From Kiritimatiellia bacterium (GTDB taxonomy: Bacteria; Verrucomicrobiota; Kiritimatiellia; RFP12; UBA1067), in assembly GCA_016296065.1 (NCBI GenBank), contig JAEDKA010000002.1:1-64000 (forward strand): 64,000 nt of DNA. Reading direction: 5' to 3'. The translations under genes and the position numbers were made by a program. The notes beneath the pieces were generated by a model, which saw only the letters and a program-made list of their open reading frames with translations, searched no databases and was not told the origin of the DNA. Numbering within the stretch: the first letter of the stretch is position 1; each line of letters begins with the position of its first letter. This document shows positions 15,524-23,621 of the stretch, piece after piece.

Positions 15524-15802
15524 ATGCGGTACTGTATGGGAGATGCAAGCGCGCTCAAGGTTCGGATCAACAGGATCATCGGACAGCTTAACGGCGTTCA
15601 GAAGATGATAGGCGAGGACGTCCCCTGCGAGGACATCCTTACCCAGCTCAGCGCCGCCAACGGCGCGCTGCACCGCATCGGCCTCGTAATCCTCGAAGGG
15701 CATCTCCGCCACTGCGTGCGCGAAGGCATAGAGCAGGGCGACGCCGACGCCACAATCGAGAACTTTGCAGAGGCGCTCGAGCATTTCGCGGGAATGGCGT
15801 GA
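15524..15802 (+). CDS. CsoR/RcnR/FrmR-family metal-sensing transcriptional repressor
   Basis: The 92-residue all-helical protein is a DUF156 family member: LKVRINRIIGQLNGVQKMIGEDVPCEDILTQLSAANGAL is the diagnostic helix 1-2 region with the conserved Cys of the sensing site (DVPCEDIL). A His occurs in helix 2 (ALHRIG) and HLRHCV supplies a further His-Cys pair, consistent with the Cys-His-Cys ligand set of copper-type CsoR, though metal identity is not certain. AAAGGAAG provides the ribosome-binding site. It sits 81 nt upstream of a P1B ATPase, and both promoters carry the same dyad, so the pair forms an autoregulated efflux unit. Confidence 0.9.
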   Translation: MRYCMGDASALKVRINRIIGQLNGVQKMIGEDVPCEDILTQLSAANGALHRIGLVILEGHLRHCVREGIEQGDADATIENFAEALEHFAGMA

Positions 15803-15844
15803 AGGCGACCAGAGGTCTTGGGTTATTTTTTTTGAAACACGCAT

Positions 15845-15860
15845 ATACCCATACGGGTAT
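15845..15860. promoter_or_regulatory. CsoR-type operator 2, ATACCC-N4-GGGTAT
   Basis: A second copy of the dyad lies between the repressor stop and the ATPase start, 23 nt before the ATG. A separate promoter for the ATPase is therefore likely, with TTGAAA at about 15834 as a possible -35. Confidence 0.82.
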
Positions 15861-15883
15861 GAGTATTAACAGAGAGGGATGAA

Positions 15884-17923
15884 ATGGGCAGTTGCTGCAG
15901 CTTGGCGGTGCAGGCGGAGAAGGAAGGACAGGGACCCGAGAAGGGCTTCGGTGCCTGGATGGAGCGCATTTGCGCCAGACTTGAAACGGGACCGTTTCTC
16001 GCAGCGGGTGGACTGTGCCTGCTTGCGAGTTTTCTGCTGACGGGCCACGGATGCCGCGGCGGCGGACATCTGGTCTGGTGGAACCCGGCGTTTCTGACGG
16101 TGTTCATCTGCGGCGTGCCGATCCTGCGCGAGGCCGCGGAGTCGCTGTTCGTTGCGCGGAAGATACGTGCAAGCGTGCTGATCGCGACCGCCATGGTCGC
16201 ATGTCTCGCGATCGGGCAGGTCTTCGCGGCGGGCGAGGTGGCGTTCATCATGGCGCTAGGGGAGATGCTTGAGTCGATCACGCTGAAGCGGGCGCGGAAG
16301 GGTCTTACAAAGCTCGTGTCGCTGGTGCCGCAGACGGCGCGGTACGTGGTGACATGCCCGAAGTGCCTTGCGCAGGGAATACGGTTCAAGGACCTGCCGA
16401 TCTCCGAGATCGAGGTGGGCAACTGCGTGCGCGTGCTGCCGGGCGAGACGATCCCACTTGACGGCGTGATCGCCGAGGGGACGACAACGGTGGACCAGAG
16501 CGTGATGACCGGGGAGTCCCTGCCGGTGGACAAGGCCGCAGGGGACGAGGTGTATTCCGGCACGATAAACCGGTTCGGCGCCGTCACCATACGCGTGACG
16601 AAGGCTGGTGAGGATTCCTCGCTCCAGAAGATGATCCGCCTCGTCAGGGAGGCGGAGCGCAGGAAGGCGCCGGTCCAGCGGATTGCGGACAGGTGGGCGG
16701 CCATTCTCGTGCCGGCGTCACTGGCTCTGGCGGTGCTGACGTGTCTTGGCGTTTGGGCGTGGACCGGAGACTGGATGACGGGGCTGATCCGCGGCGTGAC
16801 AATTCTCGTGGTGTTCTGTCCCTGCTCGCTTGCGCTCGCCACGCCTACCGCCATCATGGCGGCGATCGGCCAGGCGACGAAGCACGGCGTGATCGTGAAG
16901 AGCGGGGAGGCGCTGGAGCGCATGGGACGCGTGACGGTGGCGTGTCTCGACAAGACGGGCACGCTCACCACGGGACGGCTGTCGGTCGCGGAGGTTGCGT
17001 CGTTCGACGCGTCGGTTCCGCAGGACGAGATTCTGCGGCTTGCAGCGGCGGTGGAGGCGAGCTCCGAGCATCCGCTCGCGAAGGCGATCGTAGCAGAACA
17101 GGAGAGGCGGCGCGGCCGGGTCGCGGCGGAATGCGGCGCGGAGGACTTCTCGATGGCGCCGGGCAAGGGCGTGAAGGGCGTGGTGGACGGTCGGACCGTG
17201 GTGTGCGGAACCGGGGAGTGGCTCCGCGAGAACGGCGTCGACATGTCGCGCGCCGACGCGTCCGACGGTCCGGCGTCGCGGCTGCGCGGCGAGGGGAAGG
17301 CCGTCGTGTTCGTGGCGTCCGGATCGGTCCTCGCAGGCCTCGTTGCGCTTGCGGATACGCCTCGCGCCGAGGCGAAGGAGGCGCTGGCGGCGCTGGCGGA
17401 GGCGGGAGTGGCGCCGTGTCTCCTGACTGGCGACCATGCCGCCACGGCCGCCGCGGTGGCGCGCGAGCTTGGCGTGGCGGAGGTGAAGGCCGGACTGCTT
17501 CCGGAGCAGAAGGCCGAGGCGGTGGAGGCCATCCAGGGAGGCGGACGCCTCGCGTGCATGGTTGGCGACGGCGTGAACGACGCGGTGGCGCTCAAGACGG
17601 CGCATGTCGGAATCGCCATGGGCGGCGCGGGGAGCGACATCGCGGTGGAGGCTGCCGACATCGCCCTGGTCGGCGACGACCTCATGAAGCTCGCCTATCT
17701 GAAGCGGCTTTCGGTGGGATGCGTCCATACCATCAAGGCGAACATCACGTTCTCCATGTGCCTCAACGCGGTGGCCATCGCGCTGTCCGTGCTGGGCGTT
17801 CTCACGCCCGTCACCGGAGCGCTAGTGCACAACGCGGGCTCCGTGATGGTGGTTCTGAACGCCGCGCTCCTGTATGACCGCAGCTACTCGAGGAATCGTC
17901 TCGCGAAACGGCAGCCGATGTAG
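15884..17923 (+). CDS. heavy-metal-translocating P1B-type ATPase
   Basis: The 679-residue ATPase has six or more membrane segments, the metal-channel motif CPC in VFCPCSLALATP, the phosphorylation motif DKTGTLTTG, the P1B-specific HP dipeptide in SSEHPLAKA, TGES-type actuator MTGESLPVD, and GDGVNDAVALK. The last membrane segment reads HNAGSVMVVLNA, a variant seen in CtpC-like pumps rather than in classic CopA or ZntA, so the substrate is open. There is no N-terminal HMA domain; instead a Cys pair (GSCC) opens the protein. A CPKC motif is inserted before the actuator motif, an unusual feature. The upstream operator and CsoR-type repressor support a role in metal efflux across the inner membrane. 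Confidence 0.9.
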   Translation: MGSCCSLAVQAEKEGQGPEKGFGAWMERICARLETGPFLAAGGLCLLASFLLTGHGCRGGGHLVWWNPAFLTVFICGVPILREAAESLFVARKIRASVLIATAMVACLAIGQVFAAGEVAFIMALGEMLESITLKRARKGLTKLVSLVPQTARYVVTCPKCLAQGIRFKDLPISEIEVGNCVRVLPGETIPLDGVIAEGTTTVDQSVMTGESLPVDKAAGDEVYSGTINRFGAVTIRVTKAGEDSSLQKMIRLVREAERRKAPVQRIADRWAAILVPASLALAVLTCLGVWAWTGDWMTGLIRGVTILVVFCPCSLALATPTAIMAAIGQATKHGVIVKSGEALERMGRVTVACLDKTGTLTTGRLSVAEVASFDASVPQDEILRLAAAVEASSEHPLAKAIVAEQERRRGRVAAECGAEDFSMAPGKGVKGVVDGRTVVCGTGEWLRENGVDMSRADASDGPASRLRGEGKAVVFVASGSVLAGLVALADTPRAEAKEALAALAEAGVAPCLLTGDHAATAAAVARELGVAEVKAGLLPEQKAEAVEAIQGGGRLACMVGDGVNDAVALKTAHVGIAMGGAGSDIAVEAADIALVGDDLMKLAYLKRLSVGCVHTIKANITFSMCLNAVAIALSVLGVLTPVTGALVHNAGSVMVVLNAALLYDRSYSRNRLAKRQPM

Positions 17924-17950
17924 CAAGGGCGAGGATGCGAGATGAATCTT

Positions 17951-18334
17951 TGGAGGTTCCCCAATTTTTCGGGCATGAAAACGGCCACACCCCTGTAAAC
18001 AAAGGGTGAAGTGGTGATTTTCATTTTGCGATAAGTGAAAACTCCTTTCCCGATTTTCTAAGCAACTCCGAGCGTTTGGGCTCTCGCTACCGCTCCGCAG
18101 CTTCGCGCCACTCAACGACTGTATATGTGCCAGGGTAAGCATTTTGGGATGCGACTGCGTCGCATAAATCGGCCGAAGGCCGCTATAATCACTGCAAAAT
18201 CGCGTCTCCTGATTATGGTTGAAAAGTGCGAAGCCGTGGAGCGGTAGCGAGAACATCAACCGTCGGAGTTTTTCCAAAACCGTGCAGGGGGTCGCAAAGG
18301 TTCGGCAGCCCAAAGTAAAATTGGGGGACCTCCA
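17951..18334. mobile_element. MITE-like element, copy B
   Basis: Left end TGGAGGTTCCCCAATTTT (17951-17968) matches the reverse complement of the right end at 18317-18334 in 17 of 18 bases. The interior has the family's inner inverted repeat and two short palindromes (GCGACTGCGTCGC and CGGCCGAAGGCCG). No clear target duplication is left. It fills the gap between the ATPase and the hybrid kinase. Confidence 0.75.
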
Positions 18335-18368
18335 GTTTCGGGGCGCGTTGTGAACGCGCGGGAAGATT

Positions 18369-18377
18369 TGGTATAAT
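18369..18377 (+). promoter_or_regulatory. extended -10 promoter of the hybrid kinase
   Basis: TTTGG-TATAAT with the -10 at 18372-18377, preceded by a GCGCGTT/AACGCGC hairpin (18343-18359). The GTG start lies 36 nt downstream with CCAGGGA as ribosome-binding site. Confidence 0.65.
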
Positions 18378-18413
18378 TACCGCATCGACATTCACGATTC
18401 GCCAGGGACCCCA

Positions 18414-21101
18414 GTGGACAAAAAGAAGAATTTTTCGGCCGACGCAGACCATCAGGGACTCATCTCCAGGAGCCTCCACTCGATTCGCACGCGCTACTCG
18501 CTTGCGACGGCGTTCTTCGTCCTCCTCTCCGTCGCGGCCTTCTACGCATGCGGGCGCATAGTGCTCGTCCATCTCATGCGCGAGGCCGAGCAGCAGGTGG
18601 AGGAGATTGGCTACGACATCTCGCGCCTCGCCTACAGGCAGGCCGACAGGGTGCGGCGCGCGAACGCGCAGGCGGCGGCGGAGGTCGCCAAGGCCGTTGC
18701 CGCCGGCACCGAGCCGGAGGAGATACTGTCCGCCCGCAAGGAGGACGGCATCACGCTTGTCATCAAGCTCGACGCGTGGGGCCGGTTCGTCTCCGGCGCG
18801 ACCCGCATCCGCGGCGCGGAGTCCGCAACGCCTGTCGAAGTGCAGTCTGTCGCGCCGTACTCCGAGCGCTTCGCCGCGTGGGCTTCCTCTCTCGGCGGGA
18901 CCGAGAACGACGAGTCCTCCGTCGGCATCGTGCAGATCAACGGCGCCGCGCACTATGTCTTCATGCACGCCTGTCCCGGAGGGTCGGTGAATGTCGTTGT
19001 CGGCGCGTCGTTCGACTCGTCCGCTTTCACCGGCGGGGTTAACGAGGGATTCGTCGGACTTGACGTGCGCATAGTCAACCGCAAGGCGGACATCAAGGTT
19101 GGTCCGATGCCGAAAAACGCATATGGAGATGGCGGGCACCGCAACAACTTCGGCATCTCGCCGATGCTGTCGGAGGCGATGAACTTCTATTCCGGCGGGT
19201 TCTGGAGCCTCGGCACGAGTCCGTTCGAAGCGGTGTTCGCCATCCGCGACATAGCCGGGAACGCCGTGTCGATGATCACGGTGTCGCTTCCGTCCTCGCT
19301 CTCGACCGTCACGCGCTCCGCTCTCGGAAGGCTCGCCTTCTCGGTCGCCTTCATCGGCATCCTGCTAATCCTGCCGATCTTCTGGTTCCAGAGCTCCGTC
19401 CTGCTGAATCCGCTCACGAAGATGACGAAGGCCATACGCGAGCTTGGCGAAAACCACGAAAGCCAGGACTGTCCGTGCCTGAAATGGGATGGCAAGGACG
19501 AGTTCGCCGTGCTCGCGGCATCGGTGAACAAAATGCTCGAGACGATGGCGTCGAAATCCGTCGCGGTCGCCCACGTTGAGGCTCGCCACCGCGCCCTCAT
19601 TGCAGGAGTCCCGGACGCGCTCGCCATCTTCGACAGACGCGGCAGGCTGGTTTCCGTCACCAAGCAGCCGGAGGGGACGGAGCCTCTCGTCGGCTTCAAG
19701 CCGGGCGAGACGGTCCAGGCGGGGGTGTTCGGCGCGGGAGCGGCAGCCGACTTTTCGCGAGCAGTTGAGTCCGCCTTCATGCGAGGCACAGTCGCCGCCT
19801 GCCATCTCGCGGTGCAGCGCCGCGAGGGGGATGCGCCGGATGCGCAGCGCCGCCATTTCGAGGTGCGCGTCGCCAGGATGGACGACGTGTTCGCACTTGG
19901 GATAGTTCGCGACGTCACAGACAAGGTGCTGGAGCACAAGATGCGTCTCGCGGCGGAGTCGAGGGCCCTTGACGGACAGAAGCGCGAATCGCTCACGATG
20001 TTCGCCGCCGGCATAGCCCACGACGTCAACAACGTGCTGGCGGTGATACAGGGCACGATGGACGCGCTTTCAGCCGAGAACAAGGACAGCCAGGAGGCGG
20101 CGGTCGTGCGGGACGCCGCGCGCCGCGGCGCGAAGATGATGAGGGAGCTCGTCGAGTTCGCGGGCGACAGCAAGGTCTCGCTTGTCAGGGTGTCGCCCAA
20201 CTTCCTCGTACGCGACGTCGAGTCGATTCTTTCGCACATCGTCGCAAAGCATGTCGCCGTCGACTTTGCCCCTGGGGAGAACCTGCCGGATGTCGACGCG
20301 GACCCCAACAAGTTCTGGAAGGCGCTCATGAACCTCGTAAAGAACGCGGGTGAGGCTCTCGGGGACAGGCCCGGGCACATCAGGCTCTCCACCGAGCAGT
20401 TCGAGATGACCGCCGCCGCCGCCGTCAAGTTCGTGTCGGAGAGCGCGCTTCTCCCGGGCCCGGGCGTGCTCTTCAAGGTCGCGGACGACGGGCCGGGAAT
20501 CCAGCAGCAGTTTGTGTCAAAGCTGTTCGATCCGTATGTCTCGTCGAAGGGGGTCGGACGCGGACTCGGTCTTGCCACAGTTCGCTCCATCGTGGAGACG
20601 CACGGGGGCGGAATCAGGGTAGAGAGCGAGCCGGGGAAGGGCACGACATTCTCGATTTTCCTGCCCGCGAGCAGGTTCGCCCCGTCCGAGGAGGTGGCAA
20701 AGAAGGAGCGGCTTGGTCCGATGCCCGCCGAAGTCCTCGTCATTGACGACGACGAAGCCGTGCTCAAGATGCAGACGCTGTTGCTTAGGACCCTCGGCGT
20801 CAAGGTGCACGCCGCGAAGAGCCGCGCCGACGCGCTTGCGATCGTAAGGCGCTACGCGGAGAGCCTCGGCGCGATACTCCTTGACGCGCATATCGAGGGA
20901 GTGGACGTCGTGAGGCTGTTCCAGGCCTTCCGCACCGCCTCTCCCGACATTCCGATCGTGCTCGTCTCCGGCACGCACCAGGAGGAGATCCAGAGGCTGT
21001 TCCCGAACGGCGACTATGACGCGTTCCTTGCAAAGCCGTTCACGGTTGCGGAGCTGAAAACGGCCCTCTCGTCGCTGGGCGGCAAGGGGGGTGCGGCATG
21101 A
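18414..21101 (+). CDS. hybrid sensor histidine kinase with C-terminal receiver
   Basis: The 895-residue membrane protein begins at a GTG. Order of domains: TM1 about residues 28-50, an extracytoplasmic sensor to about 300, TM2 about 305-328, HAMP about 330-385 (LLNPLTKMTKAIREL), a PAS-like region about 390-500, HisKA with His536 in GIAHDVNNVLAVIQG, HATPase (NLVKNAGEAL, DDGPGIQQQF, GRGLGLATV), and a receiver with Asp824 in ILLDAHIEG and Lys in FLAKPF. Such hybrid kinases pass phosphate internally, usually to a separate phosphotransfer protein, none of which is adjacent. The gene and its promoter lie between two same-orientation MITE-like copies. Confidence 0.9.
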   Translation: MDKKKNFSADADHQGLISRSLHSIRTRYSLATAFFVLLSVAAFYACGRIVLVHLMREAEQQVEEIGYDISRLAYRQADRVRRANAQAAAEVAKAVAAGTEPEEILSARKEDGITLVIKLDAWGRFVSGATRIRGAESATPVEVQSVAPYSERFAAWASSLGGTENDESSVGIVQINGAAHYVFMHACPGGSVNVVVGASFDSSAFTGGVNEGFVGLDVRIVNRKADIKVGPMPKNAYGDGGHRNNFGISPMLSEAMNFYSGGFWSLGTSPFEAVFAIRDIAGNAVSMITVSLPSSLSTVTRSALGRLAFSVAFIGILLILPIFWFQSSVLLNPLTKMTKAIRELGENHESQDCPCLKWDGKDEFAVLAASVNKMLETMASKSVAVAHVEARHRALIAGVPDALAIFDRRGRLVSVTKQPEGTEPLVGFKPGETVQAGVFGAGAAADFSRAVESAFMRGTVAACHLAVQRREGDAPDAQRRHFEVRVARMDDVFALGIVRDVTDKVLEHKMRLAAESRALDGQKRESLTMFAAGIAHDVNNVLAVIQGTMDALSAENKDSQEAAVVRDAARRGAKMMRELVEFAGDSKVSLVRVSPNFLVRDVESILSHIVAKHVAVDFAPGENLPDVDADPNKFWKALMNLVKNAGEALGDRPGHIRLSTEQFEMTAAAAVKFVSESALLPGPGVLFKVADDGPGIQQQFVSKLFDPYVSSKGVGRGLGLATVRSIVETHGGGIRVESEPGKGTTFSIFLPASRFAPSEEVAKKERLGPMPAEVLVIDDDEAVLKMQTLLLRTLGVKVHAAKSRADALAIVRRYAESLGAILLDAHIEGVDVVRLFQAFRTASPDIPIVLVSGTHQEEIQRLFPNGDYDAFLAKPFTVAELKTALSSLGGKGGAA

Positions 21102-21117
21102 TTGCGGCTCTCGTTAC

Positions 21118-21457
21118 TTTTTCGGGCATGAAAACGGCCACACCCCTGTAAACAAAGGGTGAAGTGGTGAAAACACCGTTCTTGATTTTATAGGCAACTC
21201 CGAGCGTTTGGGCTCTCGCTACCGCTCCGCAGCTTCGCGCCACTCAACGACTGTATATGTGCCAGGGTAAGCATTTTGGGATGCGACTGCGTCGCATAAA
21301 TCGGCCGAAGGCCGCTATAAACACTATGAAAGGAGTCACTTGATCGTGGTTTAAAAGCGCGAAGCAGTGAAGCGGTAGCGAGAACATCAACCGTCGGAGT
21401 TTTTGAAATTCCGCGCGGGGTGTCGGGAAGGGGCGGCAGTACCTGCGAAAATTGGGG
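21118..21457. mobile_element. MITE-like element, copy C
   Basis: From TTTTTCGGGCATGAAAACGG onward it is nearly identical to copy B for its first 50 bp and again through the inner inverted repeats; the right end keeps AAAATTGGGG. The outermost left terminal repeat is lost. It begins 16 nt after the kinase stop. Confidence 0.75.
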
Positions 21458-21492
21458 AATAAAACGGGCTCTTGCATTTGAAACAGATAATT

Positions 21493-21501
21493 TGATATAA
21501 T
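21493..21501 (+). promoter_or_regulatory. extended -10 promoter upstream of the hairpin RNA
   Basis: TTTGA-TATAAT with the -10 at 21496-21501. A transcript starting near 21508 would include the long hairpin at 21607-21730 and then the small membrane protein gene at 21796. Confidence 0.6.
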
Positions 21502-21606
21502 TATACTGTTCGACGGATTGGAGGGTGCGACCTCCGTTCTGTTCGGATAATAGAATCTCCGCATGAGGATGATGAAGCAATAGTAGTCTGAATCGTGTTT
21601 GGAAGT

Positions 21607-21730
21607 GCGTCAGGTGAAAGCTTAGGAACCTTACATCTGGATGACGCGACAAGAGGACACTGCCTGTCCGTGCAGTTTCGCCTCCCTTGTTCGTATCATC
21701 CAAGGTTATCCTAAGCACCTCACCTGATGC
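21607..21730 (+). ncRNA. candidate structured RNA, 124-nt near-continuous hairpin
   Basis: GCGTCAGGTGA (21607-21617) pairs over its whole length with TCACCTGATGC (21720-21730). Inside, GCTTAGG pairs with CCTAAGC, AACCTT with AAGGTT, GGATGA with TCATCC, ACAAG with CTTGT and ACTGC with GCAGT, leaving small bulges. This is a rod with internal loops, in general shape like 6S RNA, but I see no diagnostic 6S sequence. It could be an independent RNA or a leader structure of the following gene. A second stem (GCGAGGG/CCCTCGC, about 21732-21768) follows. Confidence 0.5.
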
Positions 21731-21795
21731 AGCGAGGGAGGTGTCTAGAAGTTCCGCATCGCCCTCGCTATGCAAGCAGGAACGAGGGAAGAACA

Positions 21796-22149
21796 ATGGA
21801 ATGCAACTGCGACAAAGCGAATCAGGGCGGGCGTGACGGCCTCGCTCTTGGGATGTCGTCATCCCGCTGGACTCGTGCGCTTGCATCAATAGGCGCGTTC
21901 TGCGCTCTTGTCTCCCTTCTGCTCTTGATTTGGCTGTTTATAGATTGGATTGCCGCGCAGCTTGGGTTTTCCGGTTCGAGATTTCGGCATGTTCTTGTTC
22001 CGACGTTGGTTGTTGTCGGCGTCATTGGATTTGTCGTTTGCCTATGCGAAGCCACTGTTGGGCGAAAGATTCACGCCCTGTTGTCGTGCTGGGCAGACAA
22101 GCATCTTCATCACGCAGTAAGGTCTCTTGACAGGGGGACCACAATGTGA
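21796..22149 (+). CDS. small membrane protein, function unknown
   Basis: The 117-residue protein has two predicted membrane helices (about residues 29-55, ALASIGAFCALVSLLLLIWL; and about 68-88, LVPTLVVVGVIGFVVCLC). The N-terminus is short, polar and Cys-containing, and the tail is basic and probably cytoplasmic. I do not recognise a family. CGAGGGAAG precedes the ATG. The base composition is AT-richer than the flanks, like the next gene. It follows the hairpin RNA by 66 nt and may be co-transcribed with it. Confidence 0.55.
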   Translation: MECNCDKANQGGRDGLALGMSSSRWTRALASIGAFCALVSLLLLIWLFIDWIAAQLGFSGSRFRHVLVPTLVVVGVIGFVVCLCEATVGRKIHALLSCWADKHLHHAVRSLDRGTTM

Positions 22150-22230
22150 AGTTATACCGTGTGTGGCATGACTTCGCTTCAACAAATGAAAACACGATAT
22201 TTTGCTAAAATGAGCGAGAAACGGATGTAA

Positions 22231-23556
22231 ATGGTCAAGGAAGTGATAGCTGCAACGTCGATTAGGTGGGCTGGGAGTTTCCTTGCCTTTGCCTTGTCTT
22301 TCTCTTCTGCAGCTGAGGTTCCTTCTGACCACGCGGTTGATGCTGCAATCGCATGGATTTCGCGCTCAGAACCTGGAAAGAATCCTCCCGCAGGTTCTGT
22401 GGACACGTCTGCTGGTTTTACAGACAACGTAGACCGCTCCGATCCCAATTTCGTGAAGGCGTCGCTGCTGTGGATTGGCCCTGGTAATGAGTTCTTTGGC
22501 TGTGCTGGGCATTCAAGCATTCGACTGGAATGCCCTAAGTTCAATCTCGATTACTGTTTCTCGTGCGAGAGCGAAAGCATCCGCGACAACCCTTTCAGAT
22601 TCCTCATGGGCGACCTGAAGACCGGTATGTTCGCGATACCTACGGCGGTTTTTCTTAAAACATATGAGCAACTTGGTCGTAGTGTGACACAATATCCGCT
22701 GACGCTTCCTCCTGATGTCAAGCAGCGATTGTGGAAGATTCTTGATGAGGCCGTAGCCGCAGGACGCTGCTTGCCGTATGACTACATCAAGTATTGTTGC
22801 GTTCAGACAATGATCCAGCCGTTGCTGCGGGCGATTCCTCCTTATACCCTTAAGCCTGCACCATGGCCCGACGTGTACAAGCTTACGCGCCGTGAGGTTT
22901 TGTCTGACGATTTGGAATGGTGTCCATGGACACGCCTATTTTTGCACACGATAGCCGGGACAGAAGTTGATAGAGAAGTCTCGCCGATGGAAACCGTAAT
23001 TTTATCACGCGATTTTGTGAATTTACTGAAGGGTGCGATGATAGGAGGGCGGCATGTCATAGAAGGAGATGGCGAAGTCCTTTTGTCGTTCCAGAAACCG
23101 ACGGGGACAACCGTTGTAACACCTGTAATGGTTGCATTTGCACTCGTGGTGTTTTCTGCTGCAAATCTTATTCTTGTAAGGCGGTTTATGGATTGGCTAT
23201 TCTTAGCAATTCAGTCGGTACTTGGTCTATTGTTGTCGCATCTTGTGTTTCTCTCCCATCTTCCGGCAACGGACTGGAACTGGCTGATCGTGCCGTTCAA
23301 CCTGCTGCCGCTTGTGTTCTGGAAGTGGCGTCAGAAGTGGGCCTTGTGGTTTGCGGGCGTTCTGGTACTGTGGGAGATTGGCATGATTGCATATCCTCAT
23401 CGCCTCACCGATCCGGCGTATCTTGTGCTGGTGGGCGCCTATATCGTTTTCTATTTGAAGTTCACCCGCTTTGGGAAGAACGTGCTTAATCGTGTCCATT
23501 ATGGCATGGCAACTTGTAAAGGGTTTTTACAGGTTCAAACAGGAGACAACCCTTAA
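22231..23556 (+). CDS. DUF4105/Lnb-like membrane protein
   Basis: The 441-residue protein has a hydrophobic N-terminus (about residues 13-27), an extracytoplasmic domain, and four or five C-terminal membrane segments (from about residue 290, TPVMVAFALVVFSAANLIL). The segment LLWIGPGNEFFGCAGHSSIRLE resembles the start of the DUF4105 domain, which is related to the lipoprotein N-acyltransferase Lnb, including a GH-S/T motif and a later conserved Cys-rich stretch (IKYCCVQTM). Enzymatic activity is not shown by sequence alone. TGC-TAAAAT at 22203-22211 is a possible promoter. It precedes the giant surface-protein gene, so a role in lipoprotein or envelope maturation is conceivable. Confidence 0.6.
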   Translation: MVKEVIAATSIRWAGSFLAFALSFSSAAEVPSDHAVDAAIAWISRSEPGKNPPAGSVDTSAGFTDNVDRSDPNFVKASLLWIGPGNEFFGCAGHSSIRLECPKFNLDYCFSCESESIRDNPFRFLMGDLKTGMFAIPTAVFLKTYEQLGRSVTQYPLTLPPDVKQRLWKILDEAVAAGRCLPYDYIKYCCVQTMIQPLLRAIPPYTLKPAPWPDVYKLTRREVLSDDLEWCPWTRLFLHTIAGTEVDREVSPMETVILSRDFVNLLKGAMIGGRHVIEGDGEVLLSFQKPTGTTVVTPVMVAFALVVFSAANLILVRRFMDWLFLAIQSVLGLLLSHLVFLSHLPATDWNWLIVPFNLLPLVFWKWRQKWALWFAGVLVLWEIGMIAYPHRLTDPAYLVLVGAYIVFYLKFTRFGKNVLNRVHYGMATCKGFLQVQTGDNP

Positions 23557-23621
23557 CCGATAGGGCGAGTCGCCTCGCGACCGCCGCCTAACGAAAACCA
23601 TTTGAGAGAAAGGTAAAGAAC

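Noticed and set aside
15823..17685. Minus-strand 620-codon frame opposite the metal ATPase
   Set aside because: Ser/Ala/Arg-rich shadow of a GC-rich gene; no motif, and the plus-strand frame has every ATPase signature.
21505..21790. tmRNA, because GTTCGACGGATTGG resembles the tmRNA 5' end
   Set aside because: No tRNA-like 3' half with a T arm and CCA, and no plausible tag sequence ending in Ala-Ala follows.
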